A stretch of 64,000 nucleotides of DNA, from positions 184,553,956-184,617,955 of the forward strand of contig CP136063.1 in assembly GCA_032622095.1 (NCBI GenBank). Direction: 5' to 3'. The position numbers and the translations under genes were made by a program. This stretch comes from Siphonodentalium dalli. Taxonomy: Eukaryota; Mollusca; Scaphopoda; Gadilida; Siphonodentaliidae. This document shows, one piece after another, positions 1 to 12,315 of this stretch. The notes beneath the pieces were generated by a model, which did no database searches, was not told where the DNA came from, and worked only from the letters and a program-made list of their open reading frames with translations. The stretch's first letter is position 1; every line of letters begins with the position of its first letter.

Positions 1-540
1 CCTATGGAATGTTGTAGATTGGCATCTAAGGTGTAAGAGGTACCAAAAGTTTTTAGTGAAAATATATTTTTTGTAGGAATACAGTTGAGTTCAAAATGGG
101 TGGCAACAAATTCGTGTTTCGTTCCTTCCGTGACCTATGGTCCCGGGTGGTGGTTCTGCCAATAAAAGAGGGGTTTTGACCAAATTCCAAGCTCCTGTGA
201 TTAGACTATATATCTATTATAGTGACTGATAGTCGACAACAGATTGCACGATTCAAAGTTACTTCACAGTGTGTTACTGTGTTACTTCCATGCATTCAGA
301 TAGTCACAAAGAAATGTGTATTTAATTTTGTCCTCAAACCTTGAAGAATAAAACACGACTATCGCCTAAATATTACCAATCAATCCATTATAATACTGAC
401 CATGTTCAGCGATACCATGTTCCACCAAAGTACATGCATAGCACACACAGGTATGATTTAATGTGTCTGGAAAGAATTCTATCAATTTATATTGATTTTT
501 ATTTCTGGTAATTAACTAATTGACAGCGGCAATTTATAAC
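1..540. other. No recognisable feature
   Basis: AT-rich sequence without a convincing reading frame, RNA gene or repeat structure on either strand. Confidence 0.5.
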
Positions 541-844
541 TATATCTGCTTACGACGATTGCGGTGGTGACATATACTACGACAGATATAGCGATGATGA
601 TTGATGATAACGAAGATGATTGCGACGATAATAGTGAAAACTATCTTTATGGTGCATGACAATGACTATGTTTGTGGTATGTGAAGATGGTGATGACTAT
701 GCCGCTGATGATAACGAGAGCGAAGATATTACGACGACGAATACGGCAGATGACGACATCACGACGTTTAGACGCTGATGACGACGAGGATAATGATGAC
801 GAGGCCGATGTGTGGAGTATGATGATGATACCGATAACGATGCC

Positions 845-881
<37 letters not shown>

Positions 882-931
882 ATGATGATGATGATGATGA
901 TGATTGATGATGATGATGATGATGATGATGC

Positions 932-978
<47 letters not shown>

Positions 979-998
979 ATGATGATGATGATGATGAC

Positions 999-1039
<41 letters not shown>

Positions 1040-1172
1040 CGAAGATGACTATGATGGCGAAGATGATTAGTATGGCGATGATGTCTGATGGCGATGATCA
1101 CGATGATGGTGATGATGATGACGACGATGATGATTATGATGGTGCTCATGATGGCGATGATGATGATAATGG

Positions 1173-1204
<32 letters not shown>

Positions 1205-1215
1205 GTGGTGATGAT
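541..1215. repeat. GAT/ATG trinucleotide microsatellite
   Basis: Imperfect GAT repeats with GAC and GCT interruptions, densest at about 840-1050 and 1160-1215. All three frames on each strand are open over stretches, giving apparent poly-Asp, poly-Met, poly-His and poly-Ile proteins. These are artefacts of the triplet period. Degeneration toward the left edge suggests an old array that decayed from that side. Confidence 0.9.
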
Positions 1216-1420
1216 GATATTGCAACTATACACTTCTGCCATATGAAAAATGGCTGTGACGTTGAGTTAAATAAACCATCAAACTATAATATACATACAA
1301 TTAATTTGGGACAATTTACAGCTCGCTGTCGTTCGGAGCGTACCATGCGGGTACATATAACCCTATCTAAAATTATACAAAAATATTAACTAAGACAATG
1401 TCTCACTTGATTACCGCATT

Positions 1421-1880
1421 AGGAATCACGGAACTAAATGGTTTCCCATAGGCGACAGTGTTAACGTTTCGGCCAAATTCGCTGAATTGAAGCCTGCAGG
1501 CCATACCAGTGATGTTTACCCAGCTAGATTGACACCAGTTGATCACGAAAATGCAAGACAAATCATAGGTCATGTGTTTACTTTTTAAAATAAATCCCCA
1601 AGTGTACGACAGGGCTATCTCACAGCCAAATTTGATATGGAAAAACCCAGATCTACAACAGCTAGTTAAATACATTTCCCGCTCACAAAATTCCGTTCCC
1701 CCATTCATTCACCAGTTTAAATTATTTAGATATTATGTACAAATCAAATAAACGCGATGTCATCCTTTAAAAACGTGTCGCATGTATCAGGTGAAGGTCA
1801 TTCTTCAGTTACCTTCACCTTTAGGGTTCCACGGTGTACTCGCTCCCCGCCTCTAGAACACATTTAGCCCCCTGATTCCT
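1421..1880. mobile_element. 460-bp non-autonomous element, copy 1
   Basis: This copy is nearly identical to 2763-3222 in the same orientation. It starts AGGAATCACGGAACTAAATG and ends with an imperfect inverted match (…CATTTAGCCCCCTGATTCCT), so it behaves like a terminal-inverted-repeat element with ~20-bp ends. No transposase is present and target duplications are not clear. A ~100-residue minus-strand frame inside is preserved in both copies only because they are so similar. Confidence 0.7.
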
Positions 1881-2762
1881 ATATATATGTATATGTGTGA
1901 ATAACAGCGTTTCTTATAGTATTTTATCAAAATATAGACCTTACTGAAATCAAAAATGGATTATATCGAGCAGTTGTGGTTTATTTTTCCAATATGAGGC
2001 ATCCTGAAAATTAGTGTCAATCCTCAAAATAAAGCCAAAAAATTTAGCTTTTTTTTCAATTTTACTAGCTAATGCATCTTGTATAACTGAAGTATGTCCT
2101 TATATACCATAATATTACTAAATTGAAGAGGAAATGTTAATATACATTTTGAGAGGGATATATTGTCCAATTTTAAACCCTTTTCATGCAGAATTTGGCA
2201 ATTTATAATAAATATTTACCAAAATTAACAGTAAATAAGAAAAATTATTAGCAATGTAAAGCAACCATAAGTCAATTTAAATATCGAAACATCATGATAC
2301 AACATCAGACACAGCCTCAGGCATGAAATTTTACCAGATGGCAGGGCATACTGTCTGTTTAACAAAGCTGCCATGACAGTTTTGCACGACAGTAACTCTA
2401 GTGGTGATACCATCACACACCCCCCCCCCCCGACTTGGGGTGGGCTACGGTCCCAGATAAGGCTACTGGGTGCCGAAAAAGCTTAATTGGGTCAAATGAC
2501 ACATTTTCCCAAGGGGGGGGGGCTAACACTCCTCAAAATTGTGGGGAGGGGGGCTTTAGACCCCCTGACCCCCTAATGGTACCTGACATCCATGCAAAAT
2601 TACCAGATTTATCACTTTCTTTACTATCTACAGGCGAATCCATGCGTTTCTTCTTTAAATCTGTCCAAAATGTGGTCATTATCATTTGAAAATAAGAAAA
2701 TATGGAAATAACAACTTATCATGGTGAGACGTGAAATTTCGTAAAATTCAAATTTTTCTTAT
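1881..2762. other. Spacer between the two 460-bp copies
   Basis: AT-rich sequence with a C run at about 2419-2431 and G runs at about 2513-2522 and 2543-2552. No gene is recognised. Confidence 0.5.
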
Positions 2763-3222
2763 AGGAATCACGGAACTAAATGGTTTCCCATAGGCGACAG
2801 TGTTAACGTTTCGGCCAAATTCGCTGAATTGAAGCCTGCAGGCCATACCAGTGATGTTTACCCAGCTAGATTGACACCAGTTGATCACGAAAATGCAAGA
2901 AAAATCATAGGTCATGTGTTTACTTTTTAAAATAAATCCCCAAGTGTACGACAGGGCTATCTCACAGCCAAATTTGATATGGAAGAACCCAGATCTACAA
3001 CAGCTAGTTAAATACATTTCCCGCTCACAAAAATCCGTTCCCCCATTCATTCACCAGTTTAAATTATTTAGATATTATGTACAAATCAAATAAACGCGAT
3101 GTCATCCTTTAATAACGTGTCGCATGTATCAGGTGAAGGTCATTCTTCAGTTACCTTCACCTTTAGGGTTCCACGGTGTACTCGCTCCCCGACTCTAGAA
3201 CACATTTAGCTCCCTGATTCCT
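2763..3222. mobile_element. 460-bp non-autonomous element, copy 2
   Basis: Direct repeat of 1421-1880 with only scattered substitutions and identical length. The terminal AGGAATCA and TGATTCCT are preserved. The flanks differ from those of copy 1, so two insertions or a duplication-transposition fit better than a simple tandem duplication. Confidence 0.7.
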
Positions 3223-3239
3223 ATATATAAGAAAATATG

Positions 3240-3295
3240 GATACGAAATCAATATTAATTGATAGAAGCGCTTCCGGACGGGTGTCTTTGAATCA
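3240..3295. repeat. Short dispersed repeat fragment
   Basis: The stretch containing AATCAATATTAATTGATAGA and the following TTCCGGAC recurs at 41257-41310 with few differences. This is a fragment of an unidentified dispersed family. Confidence 0.5.
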
Positions 3296-3549
3296 TATAA
3301 TATAAATAAATATAAGATATATATAAATTGTTGTAGGAAGAGATAGAACATCTTTAAATTAATCAATATTATAGACCAAATTGACAAATCTCAGTAAATG
3401 TCTGCATAATTGACATTCTATCTCTCCAAGACCCCTGGACAGATTTCAACCACATTTCTTGGTACTCTGGCAGAGTTTATAACGGCGTTAGTGTTTCAAA
3501 ATTAATTAAATAAAAAAAAAATTAAAAACACAACAAAATTAATCTAAGC

Positions 3550-3800
3550 TCACTATGGGCCTGTTTCAGAATAAAATAGGTCCAGTGTGAATCTATGTGA
3601 ATATTTAGGTCCAATATGATACTTTAGGCACGATGATATGTTGCAGCACCAGGTTGCGCTCTCTATGTGTGTTCACTGTGGCCCGCGCCATCCAACTGAA
3701 TAACTGGTACAAGTCCGTTTGTGCTTATTCCAGAATCAAGTCCAATATGAACCAATGTCAATATTTAGGTCAAATATGAACCAATTTGCACGAGCATATA
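3550..3800. repeat. Degenerate direct repeats, AATATTTAGGTC type
   Basis: The phrase GTCCAATATGAACC followed by AATATTTAGGTC occurs in variant form at about 3575-3640 and 3735-3795, suggesting an old duplication of roughly 160 bp. Confidence 0.45.
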
Positions 3801-4640
3801 TTAAAGTAGCATTAAATATTATTTATATATATATAAGAGTATGATCTGTCAGTCATGTGCGCGAAACGCAAACATGGGCTGCACTCCATAACGCAGAAAG
3901 GGACCACCCCTTTATGCAGGGACCCCAGGACCCTCCGACGCTGAGTAAATGCCCCCGAATGGAGCCTGTTTGGCTATTTCATAATATAATTAAAGTGTGA
4001 AAATAATAAACTTCATATCGATCTTGAATTAACAGTTCAAATTGTTAATTTGTTATAGAGTATACACTGCATGTAGTTTCAATTAGTTCTCGAAGTAGAC
4101 GATGTCTTCCATTCCCTACCACCTCCCCTCTTCGACCAACTGGCCCAATTTTAACAAGTCTTAATTTTAATAACCATCCAATGTTAGCTATAAACGGCGT
4201 GATAGTTTCTTTAAAGTTTCCATAATTATGACAGTTGATGAATTTGTTGAATGAAAAAGTGCAACATTTCCCTTGATCTACCCCTGCGTGACCATATTCA
4301 ATACTGGTTATCGTCATTAAGTGACATCATTTTGAAAAGAAGAAAAAATCATAATCATTTTCACCAAAAGATCAACAACAGAAAACATAAGTTGATTTGG
4401 TCTTGCGGCTCCGGATAAGAGTTTTGAAGACTTTTTGGCATATATTTTCTGTTGGTAGTAATGTATGCAGGGAAAATCTTATTTTCTTGCTAAAAACATA
4501 AAGGCACACTCTCTTGTTCATCGTGCGACTACGAAAACTGCCGCTAATCAATGTTCATTGTTTTATTCCTCGACATGATTGGTTGTGGTTTGGGGCAGAG
4601 CCCTTCAAAAATAATAATACTTTAATTTAAGCATACTTGA
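3801..4640. other. No recognisable feature
   Basis: AT-rich sequence with a short TATATA run near 3827. No coding signal is recognised. Confidence 0.45.
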
Positions 4641-4644
4641 ATGT

Positions 4645-6430
4645 ATCTGAAAAATATTCACAAACACATATGGAATTTGGGCACAAGTTTTTACAACTTA
4701 CATGGACCTCGCTCCTGAAACATTCAAAACAAATACATTAAAATTACAAGATATACAGAAGAAATGTTTAGTAAGGGATATGGAATACAGAGTGTGTGAG
4801 TTGTTGGGGCTGTTGTTCCAACCGTGTAATCCAAAATTGATATTTTAAAAGACGCCGAGCAATATGTACATGGTATAGTCAATAATGAGACATTTTTGGT
4901 TTAGTTTTTTGTTTGTTTTCAAATCAAATGATTTAATTTGGGTTGTTCAAAACGCGTTGTTTTGCCTATATACGATTGGATTAATCTAAAAATAATGGTA
5001 TTTTGATTGTTGGGCATGCTTTCTAACCCGAAAGATGTTGTTTATTTTCGAGTGAATGAAGTCGTGTGTATTTCGATAAAGATCGATCTTCTCTTCGATA
5101 AAATAAAATGGACATATATGGGAACAGTGGTTATTAAATGCCATTTTCGTTTGTCCAGTTCATTGAAATGGCAGATATATCTCCATATCATTTTACAAAA
5201 ATAACCTAACTTTTTCTTGCATTTTCTGCTAATATTCGCTTGTGTCCATATTGTCTATGAAATCATAATGGAATCTTATTAATTGTAAATACAAATTGCC
5301 ACCAACTCATAATGCAGTATAAAAAATACATGTATGGGGTCATCGGTGGCATTCCAATATATACTTTTATAACTGAGAACATAATTAGTAAAGAAATGTT
5401 TAAGTATATAAATCAGAAAATAATGTATATATACTGGACAAAATCTTCTTATAACTTATAACTGCTTAATTAACTTCATGTTTTTTATTTAGGCTACTAT
5501 AAATATCCCACCTCGAGGTCACCCGGAAGATCCATATGAAGTTTGGTGATGATCAGATGAGGGAGTTGGCCTCTTGGGAACCACCGAAGCGCTGAAAAAT
5601 ATTCACAAACACATATGGATTGAGGCACAAGTTTTTTACAACTTACATGGAGCCTCGCCCCTGATACATTCAAAACAAATACATTAAAATTACAAGATAG
5701 AAGAAATGTTTAGTAAGGGATATGGAATACAGAGTGTGTGGGTTGCTGAAATTTGTGTTCCATCCGTAATCCAAACTCGATATTTTAAAAGTCGCCGAGC
5801 AATATGTACATGGTATAGTTAGTAATGAGACATTTTTGTTTGTTTTTTGTTTTTGTTTTACAAAACGCTTTTTTTTCAATTATGTACGATTTAATTTATC
5901 TAAAAAGAACGGTATTTTGATTGTTGGGCACCCTTTCTATACCCCCGAAAAGAATTGTTTATTTTCGAGTGAATGAAGTCGTGTGTACTTAATATTTCGA
6001 TAAAGATATATCCTCTCTTCGATAAAAAAAAATGAACATACATGTAACTAGTGGTTAATAATACAACATTTTCGTTTGATCAGCTCATTGAAATGGCAGA
6101 TATGTGACCATATCATTAGACAAAAAAACTGTTTCTTGCATTTTCTGCTAAAATTCGCCAATGTCCATATTGTCTATGAAATCATAAGGGCATCTTAATA
6201 ATTGTAAATTCAAATTGCCACATTAAGCTACCAACTCATAATGCAGTATACAATTACATGCACGGGGTCCCCCCTGGCATTCCAATATATACATTATAAC
6301 TGAATGTGAGAACATATTTAGTAAAGAAAGGGTTAAGTATAAAAATAAGAAAATAATTGATATATACTGGACAAAAACTTCTTATAACTTATAACTTCAT
6401 GTTTGTTATTTAGCATTCTATAAATATAAA
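4645..6430 (-). repeat. Duplicated block carrying a LINE-like 3' tail (4645-5500 and 5590-6430)
   Basis: Two divergent direct copies offset by about 945 bp; both begin with AATATTCACAAACACATATG. Just inside each start, read on the minus strand, lies a GAGG…TAAGTTGTAAAAACTTGTGCC hairpin motif. It also occurs at 8750-8805 and, on the plus strand, downstream of a LINE C-terminal fragment at 37190-37225. This marks both blocks as 3' portions of the same retroelement family. Small indels in each copy destroy any reading frame. Confidence 0.65.
5505..5595. repeat. Copy 1 of a short repeat shared with 6700-6790
   Basis: About 85 bp containing GAAGATCCATATGAAGTTTG and the downstream GGGAACCACCGAAGCGCTG are near-identical at 6703-6788. 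Confidence 0.75.
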
Positions 6431-6699
6431 AGAACAAAACATTGTTGATGTATCTATGTTGAGTACAAGCTGAAATGAAAGTGCAATGACACTGAAGCTC
6501 AATTTGGAAATGGGATCAGCCATATGGTACAGTCCATAGATCGGTATGGAATTCGGACATTTGATATGCTTAAGAAACTAGGGGTTACCGGGAAGATGCA
6601 TAAACAATTTGGGACTAATAGGATGAAAACGTTTGGCTGTATAGGGAGTGCCAAAGGATGCAGTAATACTAATAGAAAGAGTATCAGATCCGAGATGGT

Positions 6700-7012
6700 T
6701 CCCATCTCGAGGTCACCCCGAAGATCCATATGAAGTTTGGTGATGATCAGATGAGGGAGTTGGCCTCTTGGGAACCACCGAAGCGCTGTTTGGCTGCGTA
6801 ACGTGTACTGTGCGATCTGCTTCAGCACACTAGCAGCCAATCATTATTCATAATATGGCGACAAAGTGTCAAAAAGTGACATGATCGTACACTTTGTGAC
6901 ACAAGCAGTACATTATATAGGTGTGGGGTATCCTACAATAGACAACGGCCTTCATCCGATCGTCACCAAACTCCGTATGGATCTTCGGTGTGACCTCTAG
7001 AGGGGAGCCATT
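6700..7012. mobile_element. MITE-like element with ~70-bp inverted arms
   Basis: The left arm (about 6700-6775) reappears inverted at 6943-7011 with ~80% agreement, including the GAAGATCCATA core. The loop is ~165 bp. One arm plus its inner flank also stands alone at 5505-5595. A smaller hairpin around a TTTGTGACACTTTGTCG-like motif lies in the loop near 6860-6905. Confidence 0.6.
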
Positions 7013-8720
7013 AATTCACCCTGCCATCAGCAGCCATCTTGGATTTCAGACTTGAATCCATCGCCGCACCCTGCAGTCCGCATTTATTGGAGAATTGTTT
7101 TGAAAATTGACAGACATGTTTTGGATTCCCTCTAGATAAGGAGCTATCAAATTTGTAAAACGGGGCCGCCGGCAAACATCTTGAAGTTTAGTTTTGCATG
7201 ACTAAATACTAGCTTTGGCTCACCCATCGTCGTCAAACAAACATATGGGACTTTTCGTTACCACTAGATGGGAGGCATAAAATATATCCGTATTGCATTG
7301 AAAAAATCATGACTGCCATATTGGATTTTGCTCTTTGTATGACTACATTCTAGTTACAAGAAATCCTGTTGTCACCTTAACCCTTCTTTTACTCAATGAA
7401 TTATCCAACATTTTTATAAAAGAATATATTGGAATGGTATATTATTAATTTGAATGGGTGTTCAGAAAAATTAGCAAAGGAAAGGTGGATGGTTACTCAA
7501 TAACCCCATATCTTACGACCAACAACAGTAACTCACGTTTACGGGACATATTTCTATGAAACAAAAACTTCTTTTTTTGCTGATTTATCGACGACGAATG
7601 GAAATGCTATTACCCGATACCCATCAAACATGTCAGTTACTATAATCGACCCAGGTGTGCCACAACCCGCCCAAAATTGAGAAAGTAACGACGTTTGTTG
7701 GGGTCATACAGCTATGATGAGAGGAAATGATATACTGGGACCTGCACATGTAGATGCCACTGACACGCGTCAATCATGTTATAGTATATTGCTATGGTTC
7801 TACGTGTATTCTGAGTCACATAATCACACAAAATATGTGTTGAACATTGCCTATTATGGTATGTCAAAGCAATTTCATTTGAATGTGGTGGCCACCGTGA
7901 ACTGTTGCACGACATTAAGTAGTTGGAAATATCATAACAGACGATCAATGTATGGTGGAAAAGAAAATGTTGGATGTCTGGGCTATTTCGTTTCGATTAT
8001 TTTTGTCGTATACTAAGAGGCACCGGTGTACGAACAAACACGTATATTTTGGCTAATCCACTATAAGCCGTTCCTCCGCTATAACCACTTACGGTTACCG
8101 GGGTTGGGGGTGTTCATGCAAAGAACAAACTCAATTATACGATATAACTTTTGTTTCGATTAAGGTTATGAGTTATAAGGAAAAGTTTTTAGAAACATTT
8201 ATTATAACGCGTCAAGATAGCTAACTTGATTAATCAAGTTATAAGATGACGGGAATTGAATGATAATACCTTTATAGACTTACTAGCTGAAACATGTTCC
8301 CTTCGGGAGCCTTTTTTCGGCGTCGGAGGTGGTTGCGGTCCCTGCACAAAGGGACTTGCTGTCCTTGCACAAAGTTGAAAGGCTATATCATTCAAAATCG
8401 TGGAAAATCATACACTGAAACTTCGAGATACAGTTGTTCCGATGCACCAACTGTGTTCCAGTTTTGAGTAATGGTCAACTGCTAGTGTGCTGAAGTACGT
8501 CCGTATTCAGTATGGACGTATAGCACACAGCATGACATTTTACGTCCGTATTCAGTACTGACGTATACCCACCAAGAGTTTTAATCGATTGCCATTTCAT
8601 TTGATAAAGGCTTGAACACAGAAGACCGAAAGCTTGTGTGCATTATACACTAATGAGTCTATAATTCAATTCATGTCATCTTATAACTTTATCAAGACCC
8701 ATAAGGCTACTTTAAACATA
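7013..8720. other. No gene recognised; short hairpins near 8485-8565
   Basis: The only structure seen is a pair of small palindromes (TACGTCCGTATTCAGT plus its inverted partner) at about 8486-8512 and 8535-8562. Short frames at 7712-8016 overlap on both strands and resemble nothing known to me. Confidence 0.45.
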
Positions 8721-8734
8721 TTTTATTCGTATAT

Positions 8735-8870
8735 AAATACACATGCAAAAGGGATCGGGGCACAAGTTATTTCAACTTAGGTAGCCCCTCTCCCGTACAT
8801 AATTCAAGTTGACAATACATTGTTATAAAATGACAAGAAGGCGATAACAGAAAACGTTTGTACATGGTGA
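8735..8870 (-). mobile_element. LINE-like 3' tail fragment
   Basis: On the minus strand this reads GAGAGGGGCT, then a TAAGTT/AACTT hairpin, then GTGCCCC, matching the 3' end of the LINE fragment at 36673-37260. The flanking AACAATGTAT and AATAAAATATGTTT stretches also correspond. It is a 5'-truncated copy with no coding sequence left. Confidence 0.65.
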
Positions 8871-9290
8871 GAAAACAATTTGAGTTGCATTATGTCGAAT
8901 AACATCTTTCAGCGTATGTGTTTATGGATTACCATTAGGACGAGCATAAATCTATGCATATCTATATCTATTATGATATTTAAGGAAGATGTGAAATATA
9001 GATTTCAAGGCTATGTATGTATCAAACATTTGACTGTAATGTTAAGCTGAATTGGTATAGTAGTGAATTTGGCGATTCGCCCGATGACGCCCTTGACATT
9101 TACGCTGGAAGAAATTATCGATGTGTATACAAATGGTGGATGTGGCGATCCGAATGAGGGAGGGATGTCTCATACGGCTATACATATACACCTTGATTAA
9201 TCAAGATAGCTAAGTTGATTATCAAAATAATAAACAGTTAATAACGATAGTAACTAAATGTTGTTTGGCAGATCTACGCTGCAGTAGCAC
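8871..9290. other. No recognisable feature
   Basis: AT-rich spacer; nothing supported. Confidence 0.4.
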
Positions 9291-9294
9291 GCTC

Positions 9295-9415
9295 TTTAAA
9301 AACACTTCTTCGAATATTTCCGTTATTTCGTCAAAAGCTCTTCTTAAAATATCTCCGTTATTTCGTCAAAAACACTTCTTCTCATACAAATCGCCGTTAT
9401 TTAGTAAATTAACAT
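9295..9415. repeat. Short tandem repeat, ~45-bp unit
   Basis: About 2.5 units of a CACTTCTTC…CCGTTATTTCGTCAAAA motif. The open frame across it (9265-9606) is probably fortuitous. Confidence 0.6.
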
Positions 9416-10869
9416 TCTTTATAGAGTTATTGCCCTTCATATTAAATATGAAGCTAACATGCATGATTAGCTATACATGTCGTCATTTAGTGGACAATCC
9501 CAAGCTCGCGTGCCACGCGTGGTCGGATTGTCCATTAATTAACGAACATTTTAGGTACGGATTGTCCGTTTATAAATGGCCAATCCTTGAAGAATTGCCT
9601 GGTTAAAACACATGGACAGGTTCATATATTGGTCTATCTATCAAATAGTGTGAGTTACACTAACTGTATGTTGGAGATAAGAACAATCGCATTCCATGTT
9701 CTATTTCGAAACAACTAAGTGAAAAGTTGTGTTTTCCTAGATGTGGATAAGTAACCCCCTTCCGGTCCAAACGCATACCTGTCACCAATCTGGTATTTTA
9801 TTTTATGCTCTGCGCCGGTTGTTGAATTTATTATATGAACAAAATGACCGAACTAGGAAAGCATATGCTGAACAGTAAATGAAGAAACCATTCCAGTGCT
9901 CATCTGATATGAAAACAGCTATAATATAGACCAGTACGAATTTTCGAACAAAATCTTTCGGCCCTTCACCCTCGAGCCTTCAAGATGTCTTGCTAGTTTC
10001 GTATTCACTGACCAAATATGACACACCTCACGTGTGTGCGATTTTATTTGTTGATTGGTACGGCCCTGTAATCTCGGTTTTTATTTCTTGAAAGGCGAAT
10101 TTTGACACAATTCGATACAAAAAAGCCTTTCCAGCGAGTCCACTCGATTATTTTCGTTACCGTGCAGAATAAACTAATGTAAAAACCAATGTGAATATAA
10201 TGGCTTTTGATGGTCAGAAAAGGAGTTGAAATTTGCAAGATCGACTGTTTAGTTGGAAGAATGAAGCCCTTTCTGTCACAACTGTCACCTTATGGATATT
10301 CTCTGATAGAAAATATTATTTTTATAGATCGTGGGCGGATTAAAATAAGTCTTCATTTGCATATTTTTCGATTTTGTGTAACTTTTGGACAAACAATCTC
10401 AAACGTCGATTTGTTTCATATTTAGCCAATCAAGAATATACAATCGCACACCCATGCCAACCTTCACCGTAATTATGTGCCAAACGTTGATTCACGACAG
10501 ATATAGAACACGGTTTTCCAGAGGACTGGAAAGTGCAAGGTATATACAAAAAAATAGAGGCGCGCAGTTTCTGCGAATCTCGTACTGACCTAATATATCT
10601 CTTTCACATGGGAATATTTTGTTCCAAGAGCGTGATAAAAGCGAATAGTTTTTCGTTTTAATTTTAGAACTGGACATTATATGTATACTGGTTTAAACTT
10701 CGAGTGTGGTGTTAAGCTATTCAATGTGTGTTAAGCTATTCAATGTTGAGAAGCACAAAACTGCAGTTCGTAAAAAAAACTTGTCAACCAGACGTCCACG
10801 GAAACAAATAAAATCTAATCATCTAACGCCCTGTGCGAAATGGACAGTCATCACAACAGACGCCTTAAT
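9416..10869. other. 3' flank of the IL-17 gene; no gene recognised
   Basis: No convincing coding sequence. A possible weak polyadenylation signal for the minus-strand IL-17 gene (ATTAAA read on minus) lies near 10657, but nothing closer stands out. Confidence 0.4.
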
Positions 10870-11403
10870 TCACCCCGATATCCGTTTCATAACACAAGAA
10901 CACGCAACAGGAATGCGTTCCAGGTAGTCTTTGTAAGTATTAAAACCAGATCTGCATCCAGTCATTTTCAGTACGCGAATACTGAAATATATCGATTCAC
11001 AAGATGAAGATATTTTTAAGACGTCCACTCCCAAAGTCAAACAGTCCCTGCATCTGCATATTGCCCTTGGAAGAAGTCTGGGGTGTCGCGCTGGATTATG
11101 ATCGACAACATAGTACCATGGGCACAACGAACGTTGACTAACGTCAGAATTGATTCCGGTTGCTGGATCCTTTGGACAATGTTTGTTCATGAGTGGCGAA
11201 AGAGTCACTGACCTATCCATTACCTCGCTCAATGTGTGATTTCGCAATTTCATATCGCCCGGCAGAAGACCATACGGGTATATCCGTTGTTTTTCGTAAT
11301 CCAGGATTTTCTGTTGGAGATACGGTGGGTCGAAACAATGAAGAGATTCCACTGAGGATAAAAACGTGAAGAGAATTATTATCAACCCATGTTGGACGTG
11401 CAT
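10870..11403 (-). CDS. Interleukin-17 family secreted cytokine
   Basis: A complete 177-residue precursor of an IL-17-type cytokine, a secreted cystine-knot ligand for IL-17 receptors in mucosal and innate immunity. Residues 1-20 form a signal peptide with a hydrophobic core, and an NHT glycosylation site lies at residue 55. The family signature is clear: C94-P-W followed by D and R residues, then C116-x-C118-x2-C121, C135, C150 and the terminal C168-x-C170. The length fits molluscan IL-17s. The ATG at 11403 is chosen because the signal peptide follows directly. Upstream on the minus strand are a TATTTAAG element ~40 nt away and a possible splice acceptor (TATATTTCACAG, exon starting at 11455), so a 5' non-coding exon is possible. 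The coding part has no intron. Subfamily cannot be assigned by eye. Confidence 0.92.
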   Translation of the reverse strand: MHVQHGLIIILFTFLSSVESLHCFDPPYLQQKILDYEKQRIYPYGLLPGDMKLRNHTLSEVMDRSVTLSPLMNKHCPKDPATGINSDVSQRSLCPWYYVVDHNPARHPRLLPRAICRCRDCLTLGVDVLKISSSCESIYFSIRVLKMTGCRSGFNTYKDYLERIPVACSCVMKRISG

Positions 11404-12085
11404 TCCCTGTTATCCGCGTTTACATTCCATACAAGGTAGATCTTAAATAGATCCCCTGTGAAATATACAACCTGATCATTCTAGTTTACGGCCGCTCTAA
11501 ACATGAGGACGATCATGGTAGTGTGCATATCGCATGCATTGAGTCGAATATACAAGTGAAATTACGTAGTTGACAGTCGTGCATTTGGACGAAATACAAA
11601 TTGTCTCGCCCAGGACACATAACAGAGAGAGACTAACTTTTTTTTTAAACAAATTACACAGGTTAGAGATGTCCAGGGCAGGGGAAAGAAGACGTTAATG
11701 ACGTGCTGTATATGTAAATTCCTCTCGTACAATAAAACCTACTTGTGTTCCTCGGGAGTTCTGTAAACTCATCGACATTAAAGTGAAACATGACGGGAGC
11801 ATGTCGTTGCTTACCAATGAGCTTCAGAAGATATTTATGGCGATCTAAATCGGTCCATGTTTTCTTCTCGCGGGTCAAGGACATCTACAGTAGATATATT
11901 TTAGTATATATATATATTTAACCCGTTCTTTTACATGTTATAAAAGTGAACACCGGAATTGTTTACGTTGATACAATTAAACATATATATAATGTCATAT
12001 AAATAATGATGTGGTTAAATCAACTGCATGTGGTATTATGCATCATTGTATTATTCTATGCTTATTTACTCATTAAATACTCAGT
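11404..12085. other. 5' flank of the IL-17 gene
   Basis: Minus-strand upstream region. A TATA-like CTATTTAAG (11442-11450) and an acceptor-like TTTCACAG (11456-11463) lie just before the start codon. No other gene is recognised. Confidence 0.4.
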
Positions 12086-12226
12086 GACGAGTAGTTCCCT
12101 TAGAATATGTTCTGATAATAAGTTCACCCTTCTACATTTGTTATCTGTCGTCTGCTTATATTCCCTGAACACCTCTCCAGATGAATAATATAATTATAGT
12201 ATTCATTATTTCTTAAGGCAACTACT
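12086..12226. mobile_element. Small MITE-like inverted repeat
   Basis: The ends GACGAGTAGTTCCCTTA and, inverted, AACGAGTAGTTGCCTTAA flank ~105 bp of AT-rich sequence. Target duplications are not evident. Confidence 0.5.
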
Positions 12227-12315
12227 CGTTAATGCGTATTTAGTGAAGAAAGGATTAACTAATAGTATAGGTTGAGAAAACACGAGGTGTCGCACAACAT
12301 GTGGAATAAGTGTGA

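Noticed and set aside
672-1389. Long open frames encoding poly-Asp, poly-Met, poly-His or poly-Ile
   Set aside because: Direct consequence of a GAT triplet repeat; all frames on both strands are open.
1403-3050. Two nearly identical ~100-residue minus-strand frames suggesting a conserved gene
   Set aside because: They lie inside the duplicated 460-bp non-coding element; conservation equals overall copy identity.
1421-3222. LTR retrotransposon with two LTRs
   Set aside because: The ends are inverted AGGAATCA/TGATTCCT rather than TG…CA, and the interior has no gag-pol trace, primer-binding site or polypurine tract that I can see.
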